Below the pieces are notes generated by a model. The model did no database searches, was not told where the DNA came from, and saw only the letters and a program-made list of their open reading frames with translations. Shown in pieces: positions 38,600 to 50,189 of a stretch of 64,000 nucleotides of DNA (the stretch's first letter is position 1; each line of letters starts with the position of its first letter). Source of the DNA: Sabellastarte sp. h YS-2021. Taxonomy: Eukaryota; Annelida; Polychaeta; Sabellida; Sabellidae. Both the position numbers and the translations under genes were made by a program. Where the stretch lies: positions 163,045,609 through 163,109,608 of the forward strand of contig OZ024929.1 in assembly GCA_964017235.1 (NCBI GenBank), written 5' to 3'.

Positions 38600-38790
38600 A
38601 AAGTAAAAATTGCAATTTATGACCCCACTCTGACCAACTATTAAGACTCTCCATATATGGTTTCAAACTACCTCTTAATATATTGTAAAACTGTAAAACC
38701 AAAAATAAAGAAGATATGAGGCAAAAACAGAAAAATTGATATTTTATTACCCCAGTTTGAGTCATAAGTGGGGGTCAGGGGGCTAATCTG
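38600..38790 (+). repeat. Single family-G-type 157-bp monomer
   Basis: Diverged copy of the 40570-41620 monomer: GACTCTCCATATATGGTTTC, CTACCTCTTAATA, CCCAGTTTGAGTCATAAG. 38300-38600 shows nothing recognised. Confidence 0.6.
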
Positions 38791-38929
38791 ACAGTCAAGT
38801 GGTATGGACAAAAAGTAACTGGACAAAAAGTATTGGTCCAAAAATGACTAGGATGAAAAGTAACTGGACAAAAAGTATTTTATGTTTTTATTTGAAACAA
38901 ATTGGAACATATGTTAGTACTAACATTAA

Positions 38930-39915
38930 AAATAGTATCAGAGATGCCCGTACCCCACAGCCTAGGGAAATATTTTCAACACCACGAGATATAGAAGTAC
39001 TGTACCAGTACAAACTTCAGGATACTTTCAGAGCACTGTCAGTTATATAAAGGTCCAAACAATGTTTAAATGGAGAAATAATGTTTAAAAGAAAGATAAT
39101 GCGTATAAAGATGAAGTATTAAAACAAGATAATTCAATAACAAGATGACAGCATTAATCAGTAAACTAAAATTCAACACTCTTTATCTACATCTGCATGG
39201 CCGAATTATGGTTTAGATGGTTTGAATATTACCATGCATAAAGAAGTGGTAATACATTTAATGAATGCTTATTGTGGTGTTGGAGCAAAATCTGTGGCTC
39301 ACTTGATGAAATTCTATCTCTTACAATGGGAAGTTATGAAAGTAAAATTCTTAATAAATTCTAATATGACTTTTGCTTAATCTGCAAAAGGTCCATGAAG
39401 ATTTTAAAGGTCAAGGTCACTACGACAAGGTAAAAGGTCAAATTAAGGTCACACCATGATAATACACACCTATAGCCCTTAACTAATGTCCCTACCAAGT
39501 ATCAACTTCCTACACCTTACGATTTCCGAGATATAGCCCTGACAAGATTTTATAGGTCAAGGTCACTATGGCAAGGTCAAAGGTCAAATCAAGGTCACAC
39601 CATGATACTGCACACCTACACCCCCTAACCAATGTCCCTACCAAGTATCAACTTCCTACACCTTACGGTTTCTGAGATATAGCCCGGACAAGATTTTATA
39701 GGTCAAGGCCACTACGGCAAGGTCAAAGGTCAAATCAAGGTCAGACCATGACGCTGCACACCTACACCCCCTAACAAATGTCCCTATCAAGTATCAACTT
39801 CCTACACCTTACGGTTTCTGAGATACAGCCCGGACAAACTATTTCCCGCCGCCCACCCATCCGGACACCATGGGTGAAAACAATACCCTGACAGCCCTTA
39901 AGGGCTGTGGGGTAA
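38930..39915 (+). mobile_element. Family F element, complete short copy
   Basis: AAAATAGTATCAGAGATGCC, TACCCCACAGCC at 38951; unique block; three 146-bp monomers 39395-39840; CCATCCGGACACCATGGGTG; hairpin CCCTGACAGCCCTTAAGGG with GCTGTGGGG at 39882-39914. The best-preserved F copy for defining both ends. Confidence 0.78.
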
Positions 39916-40172
39916 AAATGCATTTTACATTAACATTTATAACCTTTTACACATATATCAGCTGTCCAACTTAATACAGTCTTATTAGTATGTCCTACTA
40001 TAAGTTTTCCCTACTTTCTACACCATTTTGCATGGTAGCACACAGGTACTTTAGTCTTTTTGGAGATTATTTGTTGTTTTTTCACTCTTTTTCTTGTTGG
40101 TTGTCCAGATGATTCTTGGATAAGAATTTATTTAATCTTCCTGATATGTCCATATGCTTTGAAACTAGACAG

Positions 40173-42035
40173 AACTAGAAAAATGTTTTTGCTAACAAAA
40201 ACTAAGCGTCCCAAAAAGGTTCACTGCAATATAATATACAGTAGAAAAAGGTTTTTGAAAATAAAAACATGCAGTGCTGAGAGAAGTGAAAGTTAAGCAG
40301 ACAGTGTGGAAGTTCATGCATTAACATGAAAGAAAAATTTAAGCTTTATTTTGTTTCTATGGTCATAATTTGCGAAAAGTTAATTGAATAAATGCTCTGG
40401 CTAAGAATGCAAAAAGCATCAATACTTATAATAGGTCAAAAGTTACACCATAAAACTACTTAATTAAAGAGTAACATTGCTTTATAAATGCCATATATCT
40501 ATTTACATTTTAGAAAATGACATAGTAAAATGTGAGCCTTTAGAAAGGCAAGAAGTTTATGACACAATGCTTTGAACACATCTATCTGGTAAATCTGACC
40601 GGCTATCTAGACTCTTCACATAAGGTTTCCCAATACCTCCCAATACATTCTAAAACTCTAAAAGAATAGAAGAAATAAAAGGCAAAAACACAAAATCAGC
40701 TATTTTATGACCCCAGTTTGACCCATAAGGGGGGATCTGGAGATAAATCTGACCAGCTATCTAGACTCTTCACATATGGTTTCCCAATACCTCTTAATAC
40801 ATTCTAAAGCTCTAAAAGCAAGAATAAAGGAGATAAAAGGCAAAAACACATAATCGGCTATTTTATAACCCCAGTTTGACCCATAAGGGGGGATCCGGGG
40901 GTAAATCTGACCAGTTACCTAGACTCTTCACACAAGGTTTTTCAATACCTCTTAATGCATTCTAAACTCTAAAAGCAAGAATAAAGGAGATATAAGGCAA
41001 AAACACAAAATCAGCTATTTTATGACCCCCAGTTTGACCCATAAGGGGGGGTCCGGGGGTAAATCTGACCAGCTATCTAGACTCTTCACATATGGTTTCC
41101 CAATACCTCTTAATACATTCTAAAGCTCTAAAAGCAAGAATAAAGATAAAAGGCCAAAACACAAAATCGGCAATTTTATGACCCCAGTTTGACCCATAAG
41201 GGGGGGTCAGGGGGTAAATATGACCCGCTATCTAGACTCTTCACACAAGGTTTCCCAATACCTCTTAATACATTCTAAAGCTCAAAAGCAAGAATAAAGT
41301 AGATATAAGGCAAAAAACACAAAATCGGCTATTTTATGACCCCAGTTTGACCCATAAGGGGGGGCTCAGGGGGTAAATATGACTGGCTATCTAGACTCTT
41401 CACATATGGTTTCCCAATACCTCTTAATACATTCTAAAGCTCTAAAACCAATAATAAAGGTGATATAAGGCAAAATGTCAAAATCAGATTTTTTACGACC
41501 CCAGTTTGTGCCCTACAGGGGGGTCGGGGGAGGAATTTGACTTGCCTTATAGACTCTCAACATATAGTTTCCTACTACCTGCCAATACATTTTATGGCTC
41601 TAAATGCAGTACTTAGAAGATAATAGGGAGGTTCACATGCATTTTAAGTTTCTGGTTGGTACCTGTGAGAAAATCGCTCACAAATCAGTCAATTTTCATC
41701 GGATCGCTCCCAAAATCTAATCAGCTCGCGTTTTTGATAGTGTAAACATGTGTGTAAATTACAAGCCTCTGTGGTCAGTAGATTTTGCTGAGCGGCGATG
41801 ACGGGTGGGTGTACCCACAAAAACTATTTTTTGATCATGTGACCTTGATAAAGATGAAAGATCAAATTTAAACGAGTGGAAAAACTTTCCCACGCCTAAG
41901 GTATATAACTGCTAAATATGGTTAAAAAGCTTCCAACAATAAGGGAGATATTCAAGAGAGACCATAATGCGGGGCAGTGGCGGCAGCGAGGAAACTGAAG
42001 CAAAAACAAATAAGCAGCCTTTTCAGGGGCGCTTA
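40173..42035 (+). mobile_element. Family G element with 157-bp array
   Basis: 5' AACTAGAAAAATGTTTTTGC, ACTAAGCGTCCC at 40201; array of about seven monomers; tail with GTGACCTTGATAAAGATGAA; GGCGGCAG repeat; degenerate 3' hairpin AAGCAGCC...GGCGCTTA at 42012-42035. The terminal motif is that of family C but the array is unrelated. 39916-40172 holds nothing recognised. Confidence 0.65.
40570..41620 (+). repeat. 157-bp tandem array (family G)
   Basis: About seven units with CTAGACTCTTCACATATGGT, TTCCCAATACCTCTTAATAC, CCCAGTTTGACCCATAAGGG and a G run; spacing about 152-158 bp. Confidence 0.85.
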
Positions 42036-42860
42036 ATGAGGCAGGTCCGTAAAAAAGAAGTGTATTGCTATCTGATCTTAAACCAACGTTTTTATTTATA
42101 AAATATTGCCAGGAACCCCCCCTCAAAGAAATTCCGTGACCTCATATTTGCTCATTAATATTAATGAGGCAAGTCCATGAGCCATTGTATTTTATAAAAT
42201 ACTACAGTCTCTTTAAAAAATAGGCCAAGGCCTGCTGCTTACTGGCGACCCGCATGTTATGGTTGTGGCAGCCAAATACTTTTTTCATGCTATAAATGTG
42301 CAGCAATTAATATATGTTTTATACAACAAAAAATGTAAATGGTACTTTTTGTCCCAATACTTTTTGTCTGTGTGCAGTTCGATTTGTGCAGGTACTTTTT
42401 GTCTTACAATTGTGTTACACATTAAAAAACATGTAAAGAACACTTGAAATTTTGGGGGCAATTTTGTAACACTTTAGTTGTAGGTTATTGTGTGTTTTCG
42501 ATAGTGTAACCTTAGTTTCACCTTACTGTAGTGACCTTGCCATTTTTACATCATGTCTGGGCCCGGACAATTTTTTGAGACCTAAGGCTTTTACTCAGAA
42601 AATGTAAAAAGGGTATTACTCATTTGATTTTCACATCGCATCTACAAAAAGTGTGACAAGATATCTACCAAATATGAAATAAATGTGGGAGAAAGTATAC
42701 CCCACAGCTTTAACATAAGTAATAATCCAAGCGTTTATATTCTTTACTATCTCTAGGGTCCAACATTTACTCAAAATTGCGCTATCTCTTACAGTTTCTG
42801 AGATATTACCATTTTTTATTTTCCGCATAAATCGAAGATGGCCGCCAAAATTTGAAAAAA
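42036..42860. other. Intron with short repeat relics
   Basis: 42340-42415 has TACTTTTTGTCC-type units, inverse to GGACAAAAAGTA units at 38806-38880. 42770-42857 is one 170-bp-like monomer (TGGCCGCCAAAATTTG) immediately before the family A start. No gene seen. Confidence 0.5.
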
Positions 42861-45800
42861 CAAGCATTCTGACGCATGCATTTATCTCCCGCCATATAAA
42901 TTAGATGTACTAAAGATAACATATTTGAACAAAGTGCTCTAAATGTAATACTTTTCAAGTTATAATTGATTTAGAGCATAATTTCATGAATTTTAATGCA
43001 TTAAAAATTATTTAAAAAATTCATTAAAAAAATTTAGCATGTGAAAACCTCTCCAAAATGTAGGTGAATGAGTTATTTGAGAAATATTGGCTATCTGCAA
43101 TACTTTTAGTGATAATAGGCAGTTACTCATTTTGAGTAGTTGAGTAATTAGCTACGGATCTGAAAATTCACTAATTGAAAGCTCTCCCAAAAGTAGGTGA
43201 ATGAGTTATTTGAGAAAAATTGGCTATCTGCAATACTTTTAGAGATAATTCACATTTACTCATTTTCAGTAGGTGAGTAATTAGCTACGGGTCTGGAACT
43301 TCACCATGTGAAAGCCCTCCCAAAAGTAGATGAATGAGTTATTTGATAAAAATTGGATATCCGCAATACTTTTACAGATAATTCACATTTACTCATTTTG
43401 AGTAGGTGAATAATTAGCTACGGGTCTGAAACCTCACCAAGTAAAAGCTCTCCCAAAAGTAGGTGAATGAGTTATTTGAGAAAAATTGGATATCTGCAAT
43501 ACTTTTACAGATAATTTGCATTTACTCATTTTGAGTAGGTGAGTAATTAGCTACGGGTCTGGAACTTCACCATGTGAAAGCTCTCCCAAAAGTAGATGAA
43601 CGAGTAATTTGATAAAAATTGGATATCCACAATACTTTTAGAGATAATTAGCATTTACTCATTTTGAGTAGGTGAATAATTAGCTACGGGTCTGAAACTT
43701 CACCAAGTGAAAGCTCTCCCAAAAGTAGGTGAATGAGTTATTTAAGAAAAATTGGATATCCCCAATACTTTTAGGGATAATTCACATTTACTCATTTTGA
43801 GTAGGTGAGTAATTAGCTACGGGTCTGGAACTTCACCATGTGAAAGCTATCCCAAAAGTAGATGAATGAGTTATTTGGTAAAAATTGGATATCTGCAATA
43901 CTTTTAGAGATAATTCACATTTACTCATTTTGAGTAGGTGAATAATTAGCTACGGGTCTGAAACCTCACCAAGTAAAAGCTCTCCCAAAAGTAGGTGAAT
44001 GAGTTATTTGAGAAAAATTGGATATCTGCAATACTTTTACAGATAATTCACATTTACTCATTTTGAGTAGGTGAGTAATTAGCTACGGGTCTGGAACTTC
44101 ACCATGTGAAAGCTCTCCTAAAAGTAGATGAATGAGTTATTTGATAAAAATTGGATATCCGCAATACTTTTACAGATAATTATCATTTACTCATTTTGAG
44201 TAGGTGAATAATTAGCTACGGGTCTGAAACTTCACCATGTGAAAGCTCTCCCAAAAGTAGATGAAGCAGTTATTTAAGAAAAATTATGTCATTATTTTGC
44301 CACAAATAAGAAAATAGCTATTACTCACTTATGGCATGCAACAGAACCCCAAACTATATGCATTTACCCTACAGTCACAATTTCAAAGTAGGTATTACTC
44401 GGCTATCCAATGTGCAACAGGTCTGAAACTTTACTATGTGATAGGTTATCAAAAACTAGATGAATAACATATTTGAAAATATTTCCCTAACTTTAATACT
44501 TTTGAAGATATTTGACATTTACTTATATTGTTACTTTGCTACAAATAAGAAAATAGCTATTACTCACTTATGGCATGCAATACAACCCCAAAATATATAC
44601 CATCTTATAGTTAAGGACAAAGTAGCTGAACAACATATTTGAAGGAAAAGCTGTAACTGCAATAGTTTTGGAGTTACAATGGATTTACTCAACAGTCACA
44701 ATTTCAAAGTAGCTATTACTTAGGTATGCAATGTGCAACAGGTCTGAAACTTTACTATGTGATAGCTTACAAAAAAGTAGATGAATGACATATTTGAAAA
44801 GAATTCCGTAACTTTAATACTTGTGAAGATATTTGACATTTACTTATGTCATTATTTTGCTACTAATAAGAAAAAAGCTATTACTCACTTATGGCATGCA
44901 ATAGAACCCCAAACTACATGCCAGCTTATAGTTAAGGACAAAGTAGCTGAACAACATATTTGAAGAAAAAGCTGTAACTGCAATAGTTTTGGAGTTACAA
45001 TGGATTTACTCAACAGTCACAATTTCAAAGTAGCTATTACTCAGCTATCCAATGTGCAACAGATCTGAAACTTTACTATGTGATAGCTTATGAAAAAGTA
45101 GATGGATAACATATTTGAAAAGAATTCCCTAACTTTAATACTTTTGAAGATATTTGACATTTACTTATGTCATGATTTTGCTACAAATAACAAAATAGCT
45201 ATTACTCACTTATGGCATGCAATAGAACCCCAAACTATGTACCATCTTATAGCTAAGGACAAAGTAGCTGAACAACATATTTTAGGAAAATACTCTAACT
45301 GCAATAGTTTTGGAGTTACAATGGCTTTACTCAAAAAGTAGATGGACAACATATTTGAAAAGATTTCCCTAACTTCAATACCTTTGAAGATATTTGACAT
45401 TTACTTCTTCTGTTATTTAGCTACAAATGAGAAAATAGCTATTACTCACTTATGGCAAGCAATAGAACCCCAAACTATGTACCATCTTATAGCTAAGAAC
45501 AAAGTAGCTGAACAACATATTTTAGGAAAATACTCTAACTGCAATAGTTTTGGAGCTACAATGGCTTTACTCAACAGTCAGAATTTCAAAGTAGCTATTA
45601 CTCAGCTATCCAAGGTGCAACAGGTCTGAAACTTTACTATGTTATAGCTTACCAAAAAGTAGATGGACAACATATTTGAAAAGATTTCCCTAACTTTAAT
45701 ACTTTTGAAGATATTTGACATTTACTTTTTCTGTTATTTAGCTACAAATGAGGAAATAGCTATTACTCACTTATGGCAAGCAATAGAACCCCAAACTATG

Positions 45801-46766
45801 TACCATCTTATAGCTAAGAACAAAGTAGCTGAACAACATATTTTAGGAAAACGCTCTAACTGCAACACTTTTTTAGTTACAATAGCTTTACTCAACAGTC
45901 AGAATTTCAAAGTAGCTATTACTCAGCTATCCAAGGTGCAACAGGTCTGAAACTTTACTATGTCATAGCTTACCAAAAAGTAGATGGACAACATATTTGA
46001 AAAGATTTCCCCAACTTTAATACTTTTGAAGATATTTGACATTTACTTCTTCTGTTATTTAGCTACAAATGAGAAAATAGCTATTACTCACTTATGGCAT
46101 GCAATAGAACCCCAAACTATGTACCATCTTATAGCTAAGGACAAAGTAGCTGAACAACATATTTTAGGAAAATACTCTAACTGCAATAGTTTTGGAGTTA
46201 CAATCGCTTTACTCACCAGTCAGAATTTCAAAGTAGCTATTACTCAGCTATCCAAGGTGCAACAGGTCTGAAACTTTAGTATGTGATAGCTTACCAAAAA
46301 CAAGATGGACAACATATTTGAAAAGATTTCCCTAACTTCAATACTTTTGAAGATATTTGACATTTACTTCTTCTGTTATTTAGCTACAAATGAGAAAATA
46401 GCTATTACTCACTTATGGCATGCAATGGAACCCCAAACTATGTACCATCTTATAGCAAAGGACAAAGTAGCTGAACAACATATTTGAAGAAAAAGTTGTT
46501 ACTGCAATAGTTTTTGAGTTATGAGCCCTTTACTCAAAGTAGCTAAGATTGCTATTACTCACTTATCTTTAGGCCTAAGTCAATAAAACCAAAAATTTTT
46601 TCAAGGGCATGAAAATTCATTGGGACAATTAATTTACAAAAAATCTGTAGCTGTAGTAGTTTTGGAGAAATCTGCGTGACTAACTAACGCACGCACACAC
46701 GCACGCACGCACGCACAGACATCATTTCATAATCTCCCTCCCGGGCTAAATCCCGGCGGGAGATAA
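42861..46766 (+). mobile_element. Family A element with two different arrays, complete
   Basis: 5' CAAGCATTCTGACGCATGCA and TTATCTCCCGCC; about nine 133-bp monomers (43060-44280); then a 321-bp array (44400-46500); ACGCACGC microsatellite 46686-46718; 3' hairpin ATCTCCC...GGGAGAT at 46729-46765. Same subfamily as 18845-24238, but with its 3' end intact. Confidence 0.75.
44400..46500 (+). repeat. 321-bp higher-order tandem array
   Basis: ACATATTTGAAAAGATTTCC-type starts at 44466, 44787, 45108, 45348, 45669, 45990 and 46311: spacing is exactly 321 bp except one 240-bp unit (45108 to 45348). Each 321-bp unit looks like two diverged 160-bp GTAGCTATTACTC monomers. 321 is a multiple of three, so parallel 60-95 codon ORFs appear; these are not genes. 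Confidence 0.9.
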
Positions 46767-46769
46767 AAA

Positions 46770-49266
46770 ATCAATTTTTTCCCTATGGGTCGAAAATTTC
46801 AACGAAATCGCTCGATCTGGCACGGTTAAGGAGATACAAGCAATTTTGTGTTTTGCCATTTTTGGCGAAAATTCAAAATGACCGCCATTTTTGGGGAGGG
46901 GAAAATTTTTTGAAAATTGCCAAGAGTACATTCCTTAGATACCCTGTGGGTCGAAAATTTCGACGAAATCACTCTATCTCGCACAGTTAAGGAGATACAA
47001 ACAATTTTGTGTTTTCCCATTTTTGGCAAAAATTCAAAATGGCCGCCATTTTTGGGGAGGGGAAAATTTTTGGAAAATTGACATTAGTACATTCCTTAGA
47101 TACCCTGTGGGTCGAAAATTTTGACAAAATCGCTCTATCTCGCACGGTTAACGAGATACAAGCAATTTTGTGTTTTGCCATTTTTGGCGAAAATTCAAAA
47201 TGGCCGCCATTTTTGGGGAGGGGAAAATTTTTTGAAAATTGACATTAGTACATTCCTTAGATACCCTGTGGGTCGAAAATTTTGACGAAATCGCTCTATC
47301 TCACACGGTTAAGGAGATACAAGCAATTTTGTGTTTTTGAATTTTCAGCAAAAATTCGAAAATTCAAAATGGCCGCCATTTTTGGGGAGGGGAAAATTTT
47401 TTGAAAATTGCCAAGAATACATTCCTTAGATACCCTGTGGGTCGAAAATTTCGACGAAATCGCTCTATCTCGCACAGTTAAGGAGATACAAGCAATTTTG
47501 TGTTTTCCCATTTTTGGCAAAAATTCGAAAATTCAAAATGTCCGCCATTTTTGGGGAGGGGAAAATTTTTGAAAATTGCCAAGAATACATTCCTTAGATA
47601 CCCTGTGGGTCGAAAATTTCGACGAAATCGCTCTATCTCGCACAGTTAAGGAGATACAAGCAATTTTGTGTTTTCCCATTTTTGGCAAAAATTCGAAAAT
47701 TCAAAATGTCCGCCATTTTTGGGGAGGGGAAAATTTTTTGAAAATTGACATTAGTACATTCCTTAGATACCCTGTGGGTCGAAAATTTCGACAAAATCGC
47801 TCTATCTCGCACGGTTAAGGAGATACAAGCAATTTTGTGTTTTGCCATTTTTGGCAAAAATTCGAAAATTCAAAATGGCCGCCATTTTTGGGGAGGGGAA
47901 ATTTTTTTGAAAATTGCCAAGAGTACATTGTTTAGATACCCTGTGGGTCGAAAATTTCGACGAAATCGCTCTATCTCACATGGTTAAGGAGATACAAGCA
48001 ATTTTCTGTTTTGTCATTTTTGGCAAAAATTCGAAAATTCAAAATGGCTGCCATTTTTGGGGAGGGGAAAATTTTTTGAAAATTGCCAATAGTACATTCC
48101 TTAGATACCCTGTGGGTCGAAAATTTCGACGAAATCGCTCTATCTCGCACAGTTAAGGAGATACAAGCAATTTTGTGTTTTGCCATTTTTGGCAAAAATT
48201 CGCAAATTCAAAATGGCCGCCATTTTTGGGGAGGGGATTTTTTTTTGAAAATTGCCAATAGTACATTTCTTCGATACCCTGTGGGTCAAAAATTTCGACG
48301 AAATCGCTCTATCTCGCACGGTTAAGGAGATACAAGCAATTTTGTGTTTTGCCATTTTTGGCAAAAATTCGAAAATTCAAAATGGCCGCCATTTTTGGGG
48401 AGGGGAAAATTTTTTGATAATAGGCAATAGTACATTCCTTGGATACCCTGTGGGTCAAAAATTTCGACGAAATCGCTCTATCTCACACGGTTAAGGAGAT
48501 ACAAGCAATTTTGTATTTTGCCATTTTGGGCAAAAATTCGAAAATTCAAAATGGCCGCCATTTTTGGGGAGGGGAAAATTTTTCTGAAAATTGCCAATAG
48601 ACATTCTTTAGATACCCCGTGGATCGAAAATTTCGTCGAAACCGCTCTATCTCGCACGGTTAAGGAGATAGAAGCAATTTTGTGTTTTTCCATTTTCGGC
48701 AAAAATTCGAAAATTCAAAATGGCCGCCATTTTTGGGGAGGGGAAAATTTTTTAAAAATTGCCAATAGACATTGTTTAGATACCCTGTGGGTAGAAAATT
48801 TCGTCGAAATCGCTCTATCTGGCACGGTTAAGGAGATACACGCGTTTTTGTTTTTTCAGCGTTAAGAAAAATCGTGACATTTAGTAAATCATTAATAAGT
48901 CGGCCATTTTGTATTGGACCACTTCGAAAAGTTATTGATTTCCAGACATGTATATAACGAACGTACTTGCAAAATTTCATGTGAATAGGTGAAGCGCTTT
49001 TAAAGTTATCATCCAGACAAGCACACCCTTTTGAAAAACATGTTTTTGGTCATGTGACTTCTCTGATTGGTTGAAAAACATGCAATGAGGAAAAATGATA
49101 GTCCTCTACCCAAGGAAGCTCCATACCAAATTTCAAAGAAATCGGTGCAGTAGTTTCTGAGGAGAAGAGGCTGCAAAAAAATTGTTGACGACGCCGATAA
49201 CAACAACAACAACGAAGACGACGCCAGGCCACGCCATTAGCTTACGGCCGTTGGCCAGTAAGCTAA
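46770..49266 (+). mobile_element. Family E element: 169-bp array plus tail and hairpin
   Basis: About twelve 169-bp monomers (46770-48850) of the family B type; tail with AAAGTTATCATCCAGACAAG and TTTTTGGTCATGTGACTTCT; CAA/GAC repeat at 49190-49222; 3' hairpin TTAGCTTACGGCC/GGCCAGTAAGCTAA at 49237-49266. The 5' end is not seen and was probably displaced by the family A insertion at 42861. Confidence 0.7.
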
Positions 49267-49372
49267 AAAAAGTATTATTTCCCGCAAATCTTCCAATATT
49301 TACCACAAATCTTTAAAATTGACCGCATATCTTCCTAATCTGGTATATTCCATACACCTATCAAAACCAAAA

Positions 49373-49976
49373 CAAGACTACTGCTGCAGTGGTTTTCTCC
49401 CACCTTAGGGTCAGTAATAATGGAGAACTAAAGGAGAAATAAGGCTTTTGTAGTAAGATAAACCCACTTGACTTTGAAGAAAGGGTCAAAGGTCAAAGTC
49501 AGCAATTGGAAAAGAGTCTTAGGCCATGACTTCCTATAAGTTGTTTTTACATTTGGAACCCCTAGTAGCAATGATAAGGGGGGTATAAGGCCTTTCTTAT
49601 AGAATAATCCCATTTGACACTAAACGTGATATGGCGGACATTTTGTTTTCGAAACTAGGCTAAATTACTATCAGGCTAACTTACCTAGCCATACATCTTT
49701 TGTGCAAATTTGATGTACCTAGCTGCAATATTTCAAGATTTAGAGCACCTTTATGATTTTCAAACAATTGGCTATGGTGGCCATTTTGTTTTTCAAAATG
49801 AGGCCAAAATTTTGCACAGACATGTTTTCATAGCTATAAACATTCCCTCCAAATTTGATGAAGATATCTTTATAAATAAATGAGATATTAAGCTTTATGT
49901 AAAAACGTGACAAAAAGACGTATGGACGGATGCAAAGACAGATTTACGGAAAGCCTGTTATAATCTCCCGACCACG
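49373..49976 (+). mobile_element. Family A element, single-unit copy
   Basis: CAAGACTACTGCTGCAGTGG, TCTCCCACC, one non-expanded unit with GGTGGCCATTTTGTTTTTCA, decayed ACGG repeat and TTATAATCTCCCGACCACG, where the second hairpin arm is lost. Same subfamily as 6208-8192. 49267-49372 holds nothing recognised. Confidence 0.65.
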
Positions 49977-50189
49977 TTCTACAAGAATGAGGCTGTGAGC
50001 TTAAAGTTTAAATGATGAAAAACTTCTATATATATCGGAAACCTATAAATTGGCTATAAATGCACTATGATAACCAATGTATGTGAATTTGCTTGACAGA
50101 GTTTCTGTCCAGTCATGCTCTGCTATTGATATTTGTGACACCACGCAATGGGCAGAAAGTTGGTCTGATCATTTGCTTACTTGAACAAA

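Noticed and set aside
44460..46487. Parallel 60-95 codon ORFs that look like a gene family
   Set aside because: They recur at exactly 321 bp, a multiple of three, so an open frame in one unit repeats in all. The nucleotide repeats continue unchanged outside the frame.
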